From Anderseniella sp963759095 (GTDB taxonomy: Bacteria; Pseudomonadota; Alphaproteobacteria; Rhizobiales; Aestuariivirgaceae), in contig CAVWYF010000016.1 in assembly GCA_963759095.1 (NCBI GenBank), positions 186,001-250,000 of the forward strand: a stretch of 64,000 nt of DNA, written 5' to 3'. Shown here in pieces: positions 8,458 to 17,350 of this stretch. The stretch's first letter is position 1, and each line of letters begins with the position of its first letter. A program made the position numbers and the translations under genes. The notes under the pieces are model-generated. The model was not told where the DNA came from, searched no databases, and was given only the letters and a program-made list of their open reading frames with translations.

Positions 8458-11400
8458 GTGCAAAATTCAAATATTCCATCGACAAACAAGTTGAGTGCTG
8501 ATGAGGTTGAAAACAACCTCTTGTCCCCTGAGACACTGGCCACAAAGACCGAAGCTGCCCGGGCTTCGCTGGCAGCCTCCAAGTCCCGCCAAAAGGCATC
8601 AAAAGCGGCCGATCAAACAGCAAGCGCTGCAAAGTCAGTCACGGATACAAAGGCTGCGACCAAGGCCGCCTTGGCCGAGGTAGAACGCGGACGTCATCAC
8701 TCGGCCCTCGGTCGCGCAGCAGCCAGCGCAGACAAGGAGGCCAAAGCCGCAAAGAAAGCCGCGTTAGAGGCCGAGCAGATGGCAATGCGTGCGGTGAAAC
8801 TGGCCTCGGACAGCGAAGTAGTTGCTGCGGAAGCCCGCGAAATGGAAATGGTTGCGATCAAGGCCGGTGCCAAGGCCAAAGGCGCGGAGATCGAACTCGT
8901 GCAGGCCGAACGGGGATCAAACCCTTCGTCGGAAGCAATCAGGTCTGCCAAGCGCTTGTTCGCCAAGCTGGCAGAAGAAGCAGAAGCCCAGGAAGCTGCA
9001 TCAGGAGCCATCGCAATGAAGGTGACAGCACTGGCCACCGAGGCCAAAGGCGAGGCCATGGCGGCAGCGAAAAAAGTCGGGGAGGCCGCGCTGGCGGTCA
9101 AGCGCACCGAGCTGGCAGCAAAAAAAGCCGAATCCGCAGTTCGCGGCCCAAAACAACGAACCGGACAGACATTGGCTCGGACCAAGGCCACTGTCGACAA
9201 TGCGCGCAAGGAGACGCAGGCAGCGGTTGATGACACCCGGGCGTCAGCAAAGGCAGCTGAGAAGCTGGAATTTGCCGCATCGGCCGCTCACGCTGCCGCA
9301 GTCTCGAAGGCCGACGCAGAACGCGCTGCACTCAAAGCCAAACAGGCTGCTGACAAAGCCGCTCTCTCGGAAGCTGAAACAGGCAAAAACCTGAAGGCGC
9401 CTGAGCTTTATCTCAATCGTGAACTTACATGGCTCGAGTTCAACAAGCGCGTGCTGCATGAGGCTGATGATAGCCGCACGCCGCTGCTGGAACGTGTGAA
9501 ATTCCTCGCCATCGTCGGTGGCAACATGGATGAGTTTTTCATGAAGCGCATCGGCGGCCTGAAACAGCAAGTTGGTGCCGGTATCCACGAGCTTACCGTC
9601 GATGGCCGCAGTCCTCGTGATCAGATCCGGGACAGCATAGCCATGGTTCGCGACATCCAGGCCAGGGCCAATGGCATTTTCCTGGACCTGAAGCAACAAT
9701 TGCTGAAGCATGAAATCTCGATTTCCGATTACACGGATCTTCTGGAAGAAGAACAGGCCGGCGTGCGAGCCTACTATCTGCAAAACATCTATCCGCTGGT
9801 GACGCCGCTGGCCATGGACCCGTCCCACCCGTTTCCGCACATCTCAAACCTGTCATTGAACCTGCTTGTAACGCTGCGTGTAGCGGGCGAGGCGGCGCCG
9901 ATAATGGCTCGCGTCAAGGTGCCGACCGGCAATACGGTTCCCAGGTTCGTTCGCGTTGGCTCGACGAACAAATTTGTTCTGCTTGAAGACGTTATGGCCA
10001 ACAACCTTGATGTGTTGTTTCCGGACGTTGATGTCATGACCTGCGAAGTGTTCAGGGTCACCCGCAATGCCAACACCGAACGTGAAGAGGATGCCGCCGA
10101 CGATCTTCTTGAAATGATTGAAGGCGAGGTCCGGGATCGGAAATTTGCCCCGATCGTGCGCCTTGAGACGTCCGCCGGCATCGAACCCCTACATCGCGGC
10201 ATGCTTGCTGCCGAACTCGGTCTGGATGAGGACGAAGACGTCTTTGAAGGTGACGTCATGCTTGGCATGCGGGATCTGTTCGAGATCGCATCAAACAAGG
10301 TCGCCGAGCTGCATGATCCGGATCATCACCCCATCGACAACATGGAACTCGACGGCGAACAGAATATCTTTCATGCCATTCGCAACAAGGGACCGTTCCT
10401 GCTCCAGCATCCTTATGAATCATTCAACACCTCGGTAGTGCGCTTCGTTCGCGAAGCGTGCCGCGATCCCAAGGTGATGGCGATCAAAATGACGCTTTAT
10501 CGCACCACGGAAGGAACTGGCATTGTCGATTATCTGATTGAGGCAGCCCAAAACGGCAAGCAGGTTGCCGTAGCAGTCGAACTCAAGGCACGTTTTGATG
10601 AGGCCGCCAATATCAACTGGGCAACTCGTCTGGAAGAGGCTGGAATTCACGTCACCTATGGCATTGTTGGCCTCAAGACCCATTCCAAGCTCGTCCTTGT
10701 GATCCGCCGGGACTTCAATGGTCTGCGCCACTATGCTCATATCGGCACGGGAAACTACCATGCCGGCACCGCGCGGATGTACGTGGATTTCGGATTGCTG
10801 ACGTGTGATGAAGAAATCGGTTCTGACCTTGTCAATTTTTTCAATTTCCTGACGTCCGGCTGTCAGCCGCTGCGGCGTTACAAGAAGATCCTGGTATCAC
10901 CACGCAACATGAAGGAACAGATCCTCAACAAGATCGATCGGGAGATCTCCAGAAGCTCCAGGCGTTCGCGCGGGTTGATCCGCCTGAAAACAAATGCACT
11001 GGAAGACCCGGATATCACGGAAGCGCTCTATCGCGCATCACGTGTCGGGGTAAAAATCGAGCTAATAGTTCGCGACACCTGTCGGCTGCGACCGGGCATC
11101 GCTGGCCTGTCTGAGAATATAACCGTCATCAGCGTGGTCGGACGATTTCTGGAACACGCACGTATCTACTATTTCCGAAATGGCGGAGATGAGGAGTATT
11201 ATATCGGTTCCGCCGATCTTATGATGCGCAATCTGAAAAGCCGCGCAGAAGTCATTGTCCCGATCGAGGATGAGGTGTTGGTCGACCGGCTGCGCGAGTA
11301 TCTGGATGTGCAGTTGAATGACCAACGTAACGTCTGGGAGATGAATTCCGACGGAAGTTACACGCAACGCCAACCCAAAAATGAAAAGGCCGAACGCGGA

Positions 11401-11502
11401 TGCCAGCAGGTAATGATCGACCTCGCGGAGCAGCGCCATCAGGAAGCGAGAAAGAAGAGGTTGATGAGACCGAAGGCTATTGCTCGACGGACCACCGCTT
11501 GA
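8458..11502 (+). CDS. ppk: Polyphosphate kinase 1 with ~315-residue Ala/Lys-rich N-terminal extension
   Basis: PPK1 reversibly makes polyphosphate from ATP. The catalytic core begins with ELYLNRELTWLEFNKRVL (base 9403) and is about 700 residues, the normal size of the whole enzyme. It keeps the two phospho-histidine sites in LKTHSKLVLV (about residue 742 counting from 8458) and RFLEHARIYYFRNGGD (about residue 900). Before it lie about 315 residues made almost only of Ala, Lys, Glu and small polar residues with heptad-like spacing, such as KAALEAEQMAMRAVKLASDS, resembling histone H1 tails or TolA-like helices. The GTG at 8458 is preferred because GGAAACGGAAG precedes it; the ORF is open to 8365. 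A perfect FNR box lies upstream. The extension may bind polyphosphate or the nucleoid; this is inference. Confidence 0.93.
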   Translation: MQNSNIPSTNKLSADEVENNLLSPETLATKTEAARASLAASKSRQKASKAADQTASAAKSVTDTKAATKAALAEVERGRHHSALGRAAASADKEAKAAKKAALEAEQMAMRAVKLASDSEVVAAEAREMEMVAIKAGAKAKGAEIELVQAERGSNPSSEAIRSAKRLFAKLAEEAEAQEAASGAIAMKVTALATEAKGEAMAAAKKVGEAALAVKRTELAAKKAESAVRGPKQRTGQTLARTKATVDNARKETQAAVDDTRASAKAAEKLEFAASAAHAAAVSKADAERAALKAKQAADKAALSEAETGKNLKAPELYLNRELTWLEFNKRVLHEADDSRTPLLERVKFLAIVGGNMDEFFMKRIGGLKQQVGAGIHELTVDGRSPRDQIRDSIAMVRDIQARANGIFLDLKQQLLKHEISISDYTDLLEEEQAGVRAYYLQNIYPLVTPLAMDPSHPFPHISNLSLNLLVTLRVAGEAAPIMARVKVPTGNTVPRFVRVGSTNKFVLLEDVMANNLDVLFPDVDVMTCEVFRVTRNANTEREEDAADDLLEMIEGEVRDRKFAPIVRLETSAGIEPLHRGMLAAELGLDEDEDVFEGDVMLGMRDLFEIASNKVAELHDPDHHPIDNMELDGEQNIFHAIRNKGPFLLQHPYESFNTSVVRFVREACRDPKVMAIKMTLYRTTEGTGIVDYLIEAAQNGKQVAVAVELKARFDEAANINWATRLEEAGIHVTYGIVGLKTHSKLVLVIRRDFNGLRHYAHIGTGNYHAGTARMYVDFGLLTCDEEIGSDLVNFFNFLTSGCQPLRRYKKILVSPRNMKEQILNKIDREISRSSRRSRGLIRLKTNALEDPDITEALYRASRVGVKIELIVRDTCRLRPGIAGLSENITVISVVGRFLEHARIYYFRNGGDEEYYIGSADLMMRNLKSRAEVIVPIEDEVLVDRLREYLDVQLNDQRNVWEMNSDGSYTQRQPKNEKAERGCQQVMIDLAEQRHQEARKKRLMRPKAIARRTTA

Positions 11503-11589
11503 TCGCTTCGCCATTGAACTTGCATGCTGCATACGGTGATGTGAAACTTAAGCGATGGATACGTTTCATTGCTGCAATAGGCCGACACG

Positions 11590-12219
11590 ATGATTGCTGT
11601 TGAAGATCTGATCCTGGCGCCAATCGAAGAATTGCAGGATATTCATGGAATACAGTTTCCGGAAGAACCCAAGTTTCGCCAGTTCCTGATTACCGGTCCG
11701 CCGGGTTCGGGCAAGAGTACCCTTGTAAGCAAGATGCGCGGCTGGCCCTATGAGGGCTATGTTGATCTGTCCATGCCCAATTGGTGGCGGATGCAATCGC
11801 TGACGTTCAGGCCACGCGAGATTCATCTTGGCGCACCGTTCAAGGGGCATGACGAGGCGTTGACGGTGTTGGACGATGAATGGCTGAGCGACTATGACAC
11901 TCTGAAAATGGATTTCAATCGGATCCGGATACCGCCGACAAAAGCCTGGTTTTTCGGAACCGACTGGCGCACCCGTTTCGTATTTGAATTCATTCTTCCG
12001 TCAGCTGACCAGATATACAAGGACCGAGTCCAGCGGGCAAAGACCGGTTTGTTTCCGCATGATCGGCTTATTACGCCTGAAATTGTCACGCGTCAGGTTG
12101 ATTTCTATCGCACCATTGCCTGGTATTTCTGGACCTCGGGAATGCATGTTTATTTGAGGATTGAGCGGGAAGGGACACCAATGAAGATCATAGAGTGCAA
12201 CAACGCGCCAAACCTATGA
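11590..12219 (+). CDS. P-loop ATPase paired with FHA-like/PPP phosphatase
   Basis: A 209-residue soluble protein with a clear Walker A motif (ITGPPGSGKSTL, about residues 33-44). The remainder is rich in aromatic residues (WWRMQSL, WFFGTDWRTRF, FYRTIAWYFW) and has no recognised ABC, AAA or kinase signature. I do not recognise a named family. It could be a nucleotide-dependent switch or a kinase-like partner of the phosphatase encoded next, whose start codon overlaps its stop by 4 bp (ATGA). The ppk1 gene ends 87 bp upstream in the same direction, so the three genes probably form one transcript. Confidence 0.7.
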   Translation: MIAVEDLILAPIEELQDIHGIQFPEEPKFRQFLITGPPGSGKSTLVSKMRGWPYEGYVDLSMPNWWRMQSLTFRPREIHLGAPFKGHDEALTVLDDEWLSDYDTLKMDFNRIRIPPTKAWFFGTDWRTRFVFEFILPSADQIYKDRVQRAKTGLFPHDRLITPEIVTRQVDFYRTIAWYFWTSGMHVYLRIEREGTPMKIIECNNAPNL

Positions 12220-13706
12220 CCGAGAGCATCGAAGCCGAGACAGTAGGCAAGATGAGCTCTCCAGATCGAGCGGCGAAGCCTTCGCTGCTTGCCCGATTCC
12301 GCAAATTTTTGTCGGGTATTCCAAGCAGCGAGAAGATAACGCTGGATTCTACGCCGCTGACGTTAAGCGCCAATGTGCGAATTGCACGGCGAGCCGAACC
12401 CTTCAAGCTGATGCTCGGAACCGCAATCCTGGAATTTCATCCCGACCTCCCCATCACTGGCAGTGAAAAGGGTAGTTCGCTGGAATGGATTATCCACCCA
12501 GGCCGTGTATTTTATGAAACCGTTCCGAAGTTCATCCGAATAAGACCTGGCGAGGCCTTGATTATGGGACGCTCGGATGATTTGCAGACCAGAGTGTTCG
12601 GATTCGATACCTCGGTAGCTGACCGTCATGTCAAAGTATTCAATCGCAAGGGAGATCTGATTTTCCAGCCATTGGAACCGGAACTGCCGACCAGTATCTC
12701 CGAAATCGACCAGCCAACTGCGGTTTGGAGTGCCCGGCGTGACAACTTGCTGCGACTGCCGGATGTGTTGGGGTGTGCCTTGGACCAGCTTGAAAGTGAA
12801 CAAGCACTCGACATGATCAGCGAGGTCAACGCCATCATTGCATCCGAGGCGTACCGGTCATTGAACGACGATGGAGAACCCGGCGGCATCATCCGGTTCC
12901 CGGGTGATATGACCGTGGTGATTATGGGGGATACTCATGCAAGAGCCGACAACGTTCTTCGGGTGATCACAGAGGGTGGCATGTTGGCCGCACTGGAGCG
13001 CAAAGAAGCGTGTCTGGTGTTCCTGGGGGATATGGTTCACAGCCAGGAGAGTGATGAACTTGAAGATATGGACTCGTCCGTTTTCATCCTGGATCTGTTT
13101 TGTATGTTGAAGCGCCGATTTCCGAAGAACATTTTTTATGTTCACGGCAATCATGAAAGTTTTTCTGCCGATGTGGGCAAAGGCGGGGTGCCGCAGGGGA
13201 TGCTGTTTCACAGATATCTCAAAAAGCTGCGTGGTAGGGCCTATGTCAGCGAGATCGAGAAACTGTTCGACGGGTTGGCATTCGTTGTTCAGGGCGATGA
13301 TTTCGCAGCGTGTCATGGAGCGCCTGTCCGCTCCAAGGTCAATCTCAATGTGTTGATCAATATTCGGCGCTATCCGGGTATCCAGTCCGAACTGGTATGG
13401 AACCGGTTGCGCCAGGGAAATCGCCCAACGGGCTATTCAAAAGGAAGCGTGAAGCGATTTCGCCGAACGCTCAATCTCCCGAAACACGCGCCTTTGATTG
13501 TCGGTCATACACCGCAGTCGGACGAAGATACACTGTGGCTGAACGTTGGCGGTATCGAAGGCCATCACATAGTGTATTCGGCCCACACGCACCGGCTGGC
13601 CGCAATGGTCATGTCCGGGGGCCAGGCAACACCGCTGGAATTTGTCCCCGACGCGGCGTTGGCGTTCCTTAAGGATACAGTTGCCGCAGATATGCAGAAA
13701 AAATAG
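12216..13706 (+). CDS. FHA-like domain plus PPP-type metallophosphatase
   Basis: Predicted cytoplasmic serine/threonine-type phosphatase. The 496-residue protein starts at the ATG at 12216, which overlaps the previous stop; an in-frame start 21 bp upstream is less likely. Residues about 85-160 resemble an FHA phosphopeptide-binding fold (ALIMGRSDD, VADRHVKVFNRKGD). Residues 235-480 carry metallophosphatase motifs: GDTHAR (G238-H241), LGDMVHS, VHGNHES (G311-E314), CHGAP and VGHTPQ. The usual DR pair after the second motif is replaced (GDMVHS). Pairing with an ATPase and with ppk1 suggests phosphorylation-based control of polyphosphate metabolism, but no substrate can be inferred. Confidence 0.8.
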   Translation: MTESIEAETVGKMSSPDRAAKPSLLARFRKFLSGIPSSEKITLDSTPLTLSANVRIARRAEPFKLMLGTAILEFHPDLPITGSEKGSSLEWIIHPGRVFYETVPKFIRIRPGEALIMGRSDDLQTRVFGFDTSVADRHVKVFNRKGDLIFQPLEPELPTSISEIDQPTAVWSARRDNLLRLPDVLGCALDQLESEQALDMISEVNAIIASEAYRSLNDDGEPGGIIRFPGDMTVVIMGDTHARADNVLRVITEGGMLAALERKEACLVFLGDMVHSQESDELEDMDSSVFILDLFCMLKRRFPKNIFYVHGNHESFSADVGKGGVPQGMLFHRYLKKLRGRAYVSEIEKLFDGLAFVVQGDDFAACHGAPVRSKVNLNVLINIRRYPGIQSELVWNRLRQGNRPTGYSKGSVKRFRRTLNLPKHAPLIVGHTPQSDEDTLWLNVGGIEGHHIVYSAHTHRLAAMVMSGGQATPLEFVPDAALAFLKDTVAADMQKK

Positions 13707-13766
13707 TACTCCCGCGTTTCAGCGGAAGCACAACGGCGTTCGAGATCGCTTGGTGCAATCGTCCAC

Positions 13767-15035
13767 TCAGCCCATAAACATGCCGCGGAGCGTGTAGTAA
13801 AACAAGGCAGCCAGCACACCGCCGACCGGCAGGGTTATTATCCAGGACATCACAATGCCGCTGATCACACGCAGATCAATTGCGCCTATTCCCCTGGCCA
13901 TGCCGACACCGACAACGCCACCGACCGCGATATGTGTGGTAGATACGGGCATTCCTGTGCGTGAGGCCAACACAACGGTTATCGCTGCCGCCATGGTTGC
14001 ACAGAACGCTCGCGTCGGCGTCAATTCAGTGATCTTGGTGCCAATGGTCTGCATCACTTTATAGCCGTAGGTGGCAAGGCCAACCACGATGCCAAAGCCG
14101 CCAACCAACAGAATCCATAACGGCAACTCTGACTTCTGCGTGACTTCGCCGCCTGACTGAACCAGGCTGACAACCGCTGCCATCGGGCCAACGCCGTTGG
14201 CGACGTCGTTGGAGCCGTGGGCGAAGGCCATGCCGCACGCTGTGAACAGCATCATCGGGACGAATACCTTCTCCACACTGGCATAGTGGAAATCCTTTTC
14301 CGCCTCCTTGTCGACCTTGACCCTGTTGATGAGCATATAGCCGATGATTGCAATACCTAAACCGATCACCGCAGCGATCCCAAAACTGGCAGGACCGCCG
14401 AGCTCAATGTTGAGGTGCTTCAAGCCTTTGAAAATTGTTACCAGCGATATGATGAAACCGACCAGGAAAACGTAAACAGGTCCCCAACGCTTGGCTGCTT
14501 CGAACGGATGCGATGCGTTAAGGATAAACCTTCGAATACTCAACATCAGGACAAAGGATATTGCGCCGCCAAGAAGCGGCGAGACTACCCAACTGGCAAC
14601 GATCTGGCTGATCTTGCCCCATTCAACAGCTTCAAGACCGATCGCTGCGATGGCGAAACCGACCACGGCACCGACAATCGAGTGCGTCGTTGACACTGGC
14701 CAGCCTCGTGACGATGCAATCATCAGCCAGACTGCGGCCGCCAATAGGGCAGCCAGCATGCCAAACAATAATATTTCGGGATTCCCGGTAATGGATGAGG
14801 GGTCTATGATCCCCTTGCGGATGGTCTTGGTGACATGCCCGCCGGCAAGTGCTGCGCCTCCGAACTCGAAGACAGCGGCAATGATGATTGCCGTTTTGAC
14901 CGTAATTGCGCCGGAGCCAACTGACGTGCCCATGACATTTGCCACATCGTTTGCGCCAATCCCCCATGTCATGTAGAGGCCGAAAACTACTGCAAGGACG
15001 AGAAACAGCGTGCCATGCGTCTGGATTATTTCCAT
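13767..15035 (-). CDS. pit: PiT-family inorganic phosphate transporter (copy 2)
   Basis: A 422-residue integral membrane phosphate symporter (PF01384). Signatures are WGIGANDVANVMGTSVGSGA near residue 25 and FAHGSNDVANGVGPMAA in the second half, with paired PVSTTH motifs (WPVSTTHSIVGA, MPVSTTHIAVGG). It is clearly different from copy 1 in length and sequence, so this is not a recent duplication. The gene lies 18 bp downstream of a DUF47 gene, and that pair follows the polylysine HhH gene. An FNR box 5' of the HhH gene probably drives all three. It converges with the phosphatase gene, with 60 bp between the stops. Confidence 0.93.
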   Translation of the reverse strand: MEIIQTHGTLFLVLAVVFGLYMTWGIGANDVANVMGTSVGSGAITVKTAIIIAAVFEFGGAALAGGHVTKTIRKGIIDPSSITGNPEILLFGMLAALLAAAVWLMIASSRGWPVSTTHSIVGAVVGFAIAAIGLEAVEWGKISQIVASWVVSPLLGGAISFVLMLSIRRFILNASHPFEAAKRWGPVYVFLVGFIISLVTIFKGLKHLNIELGGPASFGIAAVIGLGIAIIGYMLINRVKVDKEAEKDFHYASVEKVFVPMMLFTACGMAFAHGSNDVANGVGPMAAVVSLVQSGGEVTQKSELPLWILLVGGFGIVVGLATYGYKVMQTIGTKITELTPTRAFCATMAAAITVVLASRTGMPVSTTHIAVGGVVGVGMARGIGAIDLRVISGIVMSWIITLPVGGVLAALFYYTLRGMFMG

Positions 15036-15053
15036 CTTTTAGTCCTCCAAATC

Positions 15054-15735
15054 TCAACGCGCCAGCAACAGCCGCAGGCGATTACCAACCTTTTCAGCGT
15101 AGTCGGCCAGGTCGCCGATCATGATGATCAGGTCGTACCAGAACATGACAGACACAGGCTTCATTTCGTCTTCGCGAGCAAACAGGCTGCGTGCCAGTTC
15201 CAGCCCCATCTGGTCGGTGTCGGATTCAATCCTGTTCAATTGCTCGACCATCTCGAGCACGGCATCGGACTCGCGCCCGCGGAAACCGGTTTCCACCAGT
15301 TCATCGAGGCGATCGATAATTTTTGCCGCGTGATTACAGGCATCGACACATCGACGTACCAGGGTGAGCAATGGCTCCTGCATGCCCTCGACGACCTCCA
15401 TCTTGCGTTCGACCAGCAGACCGGCAATGTCCTGCGCGGTATCGGCGATCGAGTTCCTGAAGATCGAGAACCTCCAGCAGATCGCGCCGGTCGACCGGCA
15501 TGAACAGCGACTTGGGGAGGTGAGCGCGCAGTTCGTTCTTTATGGCATCCGCCTCGTTTTCGAGCTCGAATATTCGCTCCTTAATGACTTCAACCTTTTC
15601 CTGATCGCCCTCGCAAAGTGCTTCGAAAATGTGGGTGACTTGTGAGACACATTTTTTTACTGTTCTCATATGTTCCTGCATCGGCTTGAACGGCGAGCGT
15701 CCAAACAAACTCGCAAACGGATTGCTTCCTGCCAT
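15054..15735 (-). pseudogene. PhoU-like DUF47 protein, PiT partner (copy 2), frameshifted
   Basis: DUF47 partner of pit2. The 5' part (MAGSNPFASLFGRSPFKPMQ to DRRDLLEVLDLQ) is in one frame. Near 15456 homology shifts by one base to NSIADTAQDIAGLLVERKME and continues to the stop at 15054 (MEVVEGMQEPLL, YAEKVGNRLRLLLAR). Removing one base gives a protein of about 226 residues, normal for the family, including the conserved PVDRRDLLEVL segment. It is followed after 18 bp by pit2. The break is at a different place from that in the other DUF47 gene. Family assignment is strong; reality of the frameshift is not settled. Confidence 0.82.
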
Positions 15736-15825
15736 TGGCTACATCTCCCATTTTCTAGCCGTGTTTCTGGTGGTCGGCGAATTTTTCAACTGACGTTCAT
15801 CGCCTGACATCAAGGTGAATGAGAT

Positions 15826-16188
15826 CTACTTTTTCTTTTTGGATTTGGATTTTTTCTTTTGTGAATTCTTTTTGCTTTTCTTGTTCTTCTTCTTGTTTTT
15901 TTCCTGTTTCTTTTCGCTTTTTTTGCCTTTGCCTTTGCCTTTGCCTTGTTTCTTGTTCTTTTTGGCATTGGCGATTGCTGGAATCTCGGCCTTTGGCTCT
16001 GCAGCGCCATTCAGCAATGATTGGGCCGCGTCGATAAGGGCCTTGGCGCGCATTTCACCAATTCCGGGCACTGCTGCCAATTCGGTTGCCGTAGCACCGG
16101 CAATTCTGTCTACGCACTCAAACCCTGCTTCAACACAGGCCGTTGCCAACGTCGGGCCAATCCCGGTGATGTCGACTATCTTTGGCAT
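15826..16188 (-). CDS. Helix-hairpin-helix protein with 45-residue polylysine tail
   Basis: A 120-residue protein. Residues 1-60 carry two helix-hairpin-helix motifs (DITGIGPTLATACVEAG and VPGIGEMRAKALIDAA), a fold known for sequence-independent DNA contact. After a short linker (PKAEIPAIANA) the last 45 residues contain 27 lysines and no arginine, with only N, G, S, Q and E between them. The ATG at 16188 is chosen because GGAAGGAT precedes it; the frame is open to 16242. A perfect FNR box lies about 220 bp upstream. The gene heads a run with DUF47 and pit2. The tail could bind DNA, RNA or polyphosphate; its place among phosphate genes makes polyphosphate an attractive but untested target. 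Confidence 0.75.
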   Translation of the reverse strand: MPKIVDITGIGPTLATACVEAGFECVDRIAGATATELAAVPGIGEMRAKALIDAAQSLLNGAAEPKAEIPAIANAKKNKKQGKGKGKGKKSEKKQEKNKKKNKKSKKNSQKKKSKSKKKK

Positions 16189-16598
16189 ATTGCGATCCTT
16201 CCCGAATTCAACCGTTCGTTCGGACACCAGATTAGCTGGCATCTCGCCGAACCGCCTCTTCCGGTTCCGGACAAGTCCGAAACCAGCACAGCGTTAAATC
16301 TTGCGTGTGGAAAATCTCCCCGACACTTAAGTGGTTGCGATCCGACCCTTTCTCTGAAGGTCTTGCACATTTGCAACGTATGCGCGGGACGCACGTAAAG
16401 CCTTGATGTAGATCAAGCAATGACCGAGGGGCAATTACAGCCTAAGCCACAATCATGCCGTCCCAATACCTGATGGTCATGAGAGTGCTCTGGGCACACC
16501 ACCAGTTGCTGAGCCGGCGGGAATCCAAAGCATTCCTGACAAGCTACAATTGACTGTATCGTTCTGAAAAGTGATCGGGTCTTTGCCGGGAAGATCGA
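16189..16598. other. Intergenic region between the ump operon and the HhH gene
   Basis: About 410 bp without a convincing gene. It holds a perfect FNR-type box (16403-16416). Both neighbours are on the minus strand, so this region is the terminator zone of the ump operon and the promoter zone of the HhH/DUF47/pit2 set. Confidence 0.5.
16403..16416. promoter_or_regulatory. Perfect FNR-type box TTGAT-GTAG-ATCAA upstream of HhH/phoU2/pit2
   Basis: All ten half-site bases match the FNR/FixK consensus. The only gene starting downstream in either direction is the minus-strand HhH gene, about 220 bp away, followed by DUF47 and pit2. Confidence 0.78.
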
Positions 16599-17000
16599 TC
16601 AATCGGCGCTCGAATAACTCAACACCAGGTCACGCAAGGTAACCAGCCCCAGCGGACCACTATTGCCAACGACCAGCGCCCTGGTCAATTCCAGCCGGGC
16701 CAGAAGTCGTATGGCGTATTTCACGTTCATGTCGCCGCTGAGTGTCAGTGCCGGCTTTGTCATGATCTCGTAGACGCTGGTGCGCTCGGCTGAATGGTTG
16801 ATAGCTACAACCTTTGCGGCGATGTCGTGAACCGTTATCATGCCGTACTCATCACCGTCATGGCGGCGCTCGATGACCAGCGAACTAACTTTGTGCTGTT
16901 TCATCTGTTCAATTGCTTCTTGTACGCTGGCTACGCCACTGACAACGTGCAACGAAGTTTGCATCATGTCCGCAACCCTGATGAATGGAGCATCCATCAC
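16599..17000 (-). CDS. CBS-domain protein of the ump operon
   Basis: A 133-residue soluble protein made of a CBS pair: first repeat about residues 8-70 (VSSLVIERRHDG, YGMITVHDIAAKV), second about 75-130 (IMTKPALTLSGDMN, LGLVTLRDLVLSY). CBS pairs bind adenosine nucleotides and gate transporters or enzymes. Its start overlaps the stop of the P-II-like gene by 4 bp, so it is the last gene of a translationally coupled operon with two DUF1538 antiporter subunits. A nucleotide-sensing role for the antiporter is a reasonable inference. Confidence 0.85.
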   Translation of the reverse strand: MMDAPFIRVADMMQTSLHVVSGVASVQEAIEQMKQHKVSSLVIERRHDGDEYGMITVHDIAAKVVAINHSAERTSVYEIMTKPALTLSGDMNVKYAIRLLARLELTRALVVGNSGPLGLVTLRDLVLSYSSAD

Positions 17001-17350
17001 AAGTCCTCCTTGCTAATTTCTTGCTGGATGTTTTCAATTTGACCTCGCAGGCCGATTGCATCCTCGATATCAATTTGAAAGGCGACACCTGTTCCCGGAT
17101 TCACGTCAAAGCAGCATGCCGAGCTTACCGCCTCCAGAATGCCGCGACTTCGATGCTCTTCAACCAAAAATAGTATTATGTCGCGCTGACCGGTAACCGT
17201 CAGTCCCAGGAACGATTGGATCGGGTTTAGTCCCTCACCGCGCGCGCTGGTGATAACGGTACTTCCCGTTGCACCATGGCCGCGGGCCGTTTCGATTGCT
17301 TGGTCGGTCAGACCGTCTTCGGCCATGACGACGATCAGTTTGAATTTCAT
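16997..17350 (-). CDS. P-II-like signalling protein of the ump operon
   Basis: A 117-residue small protein of the P-II/GlnB-like fold (MKFKLIVVMAEDGLTDQAIE, GATGSTVITSARGEG, IILFLVEEHRSRGILEAV). It keeps the general P-II outline but lacks the tyrosine-bearing T-loop of true GlnB, so it belongs to the P-II-like group that often accompanies membrane transporters. It overlaps the DUF1538 gene upstream and the CBS gene downstream by 4 bp each. It probably reports a nucleotide or small-molecule signal to the antiporter. Confidence 0.8.
   Translation of the reverse strand: MKFKLIVVMAEDGLTDQAIETARGHGATGSTVITSARGEGLNPIQSFLGLTVTGQRDIILFLVEEHRSRGILEAVSSACCFDVNPGTGVAFQIDIEDAIGLRGQIENIQQEISKEDL

Noticed and set aside
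15815..16297. Plus-strand ORF of 160 codons rich in Phe and Leu, resembling a membrane protein
   Set aside because: It is the complement of the polylysine tail; the minus-strand HhH gene has a clear fold and ribosome site.
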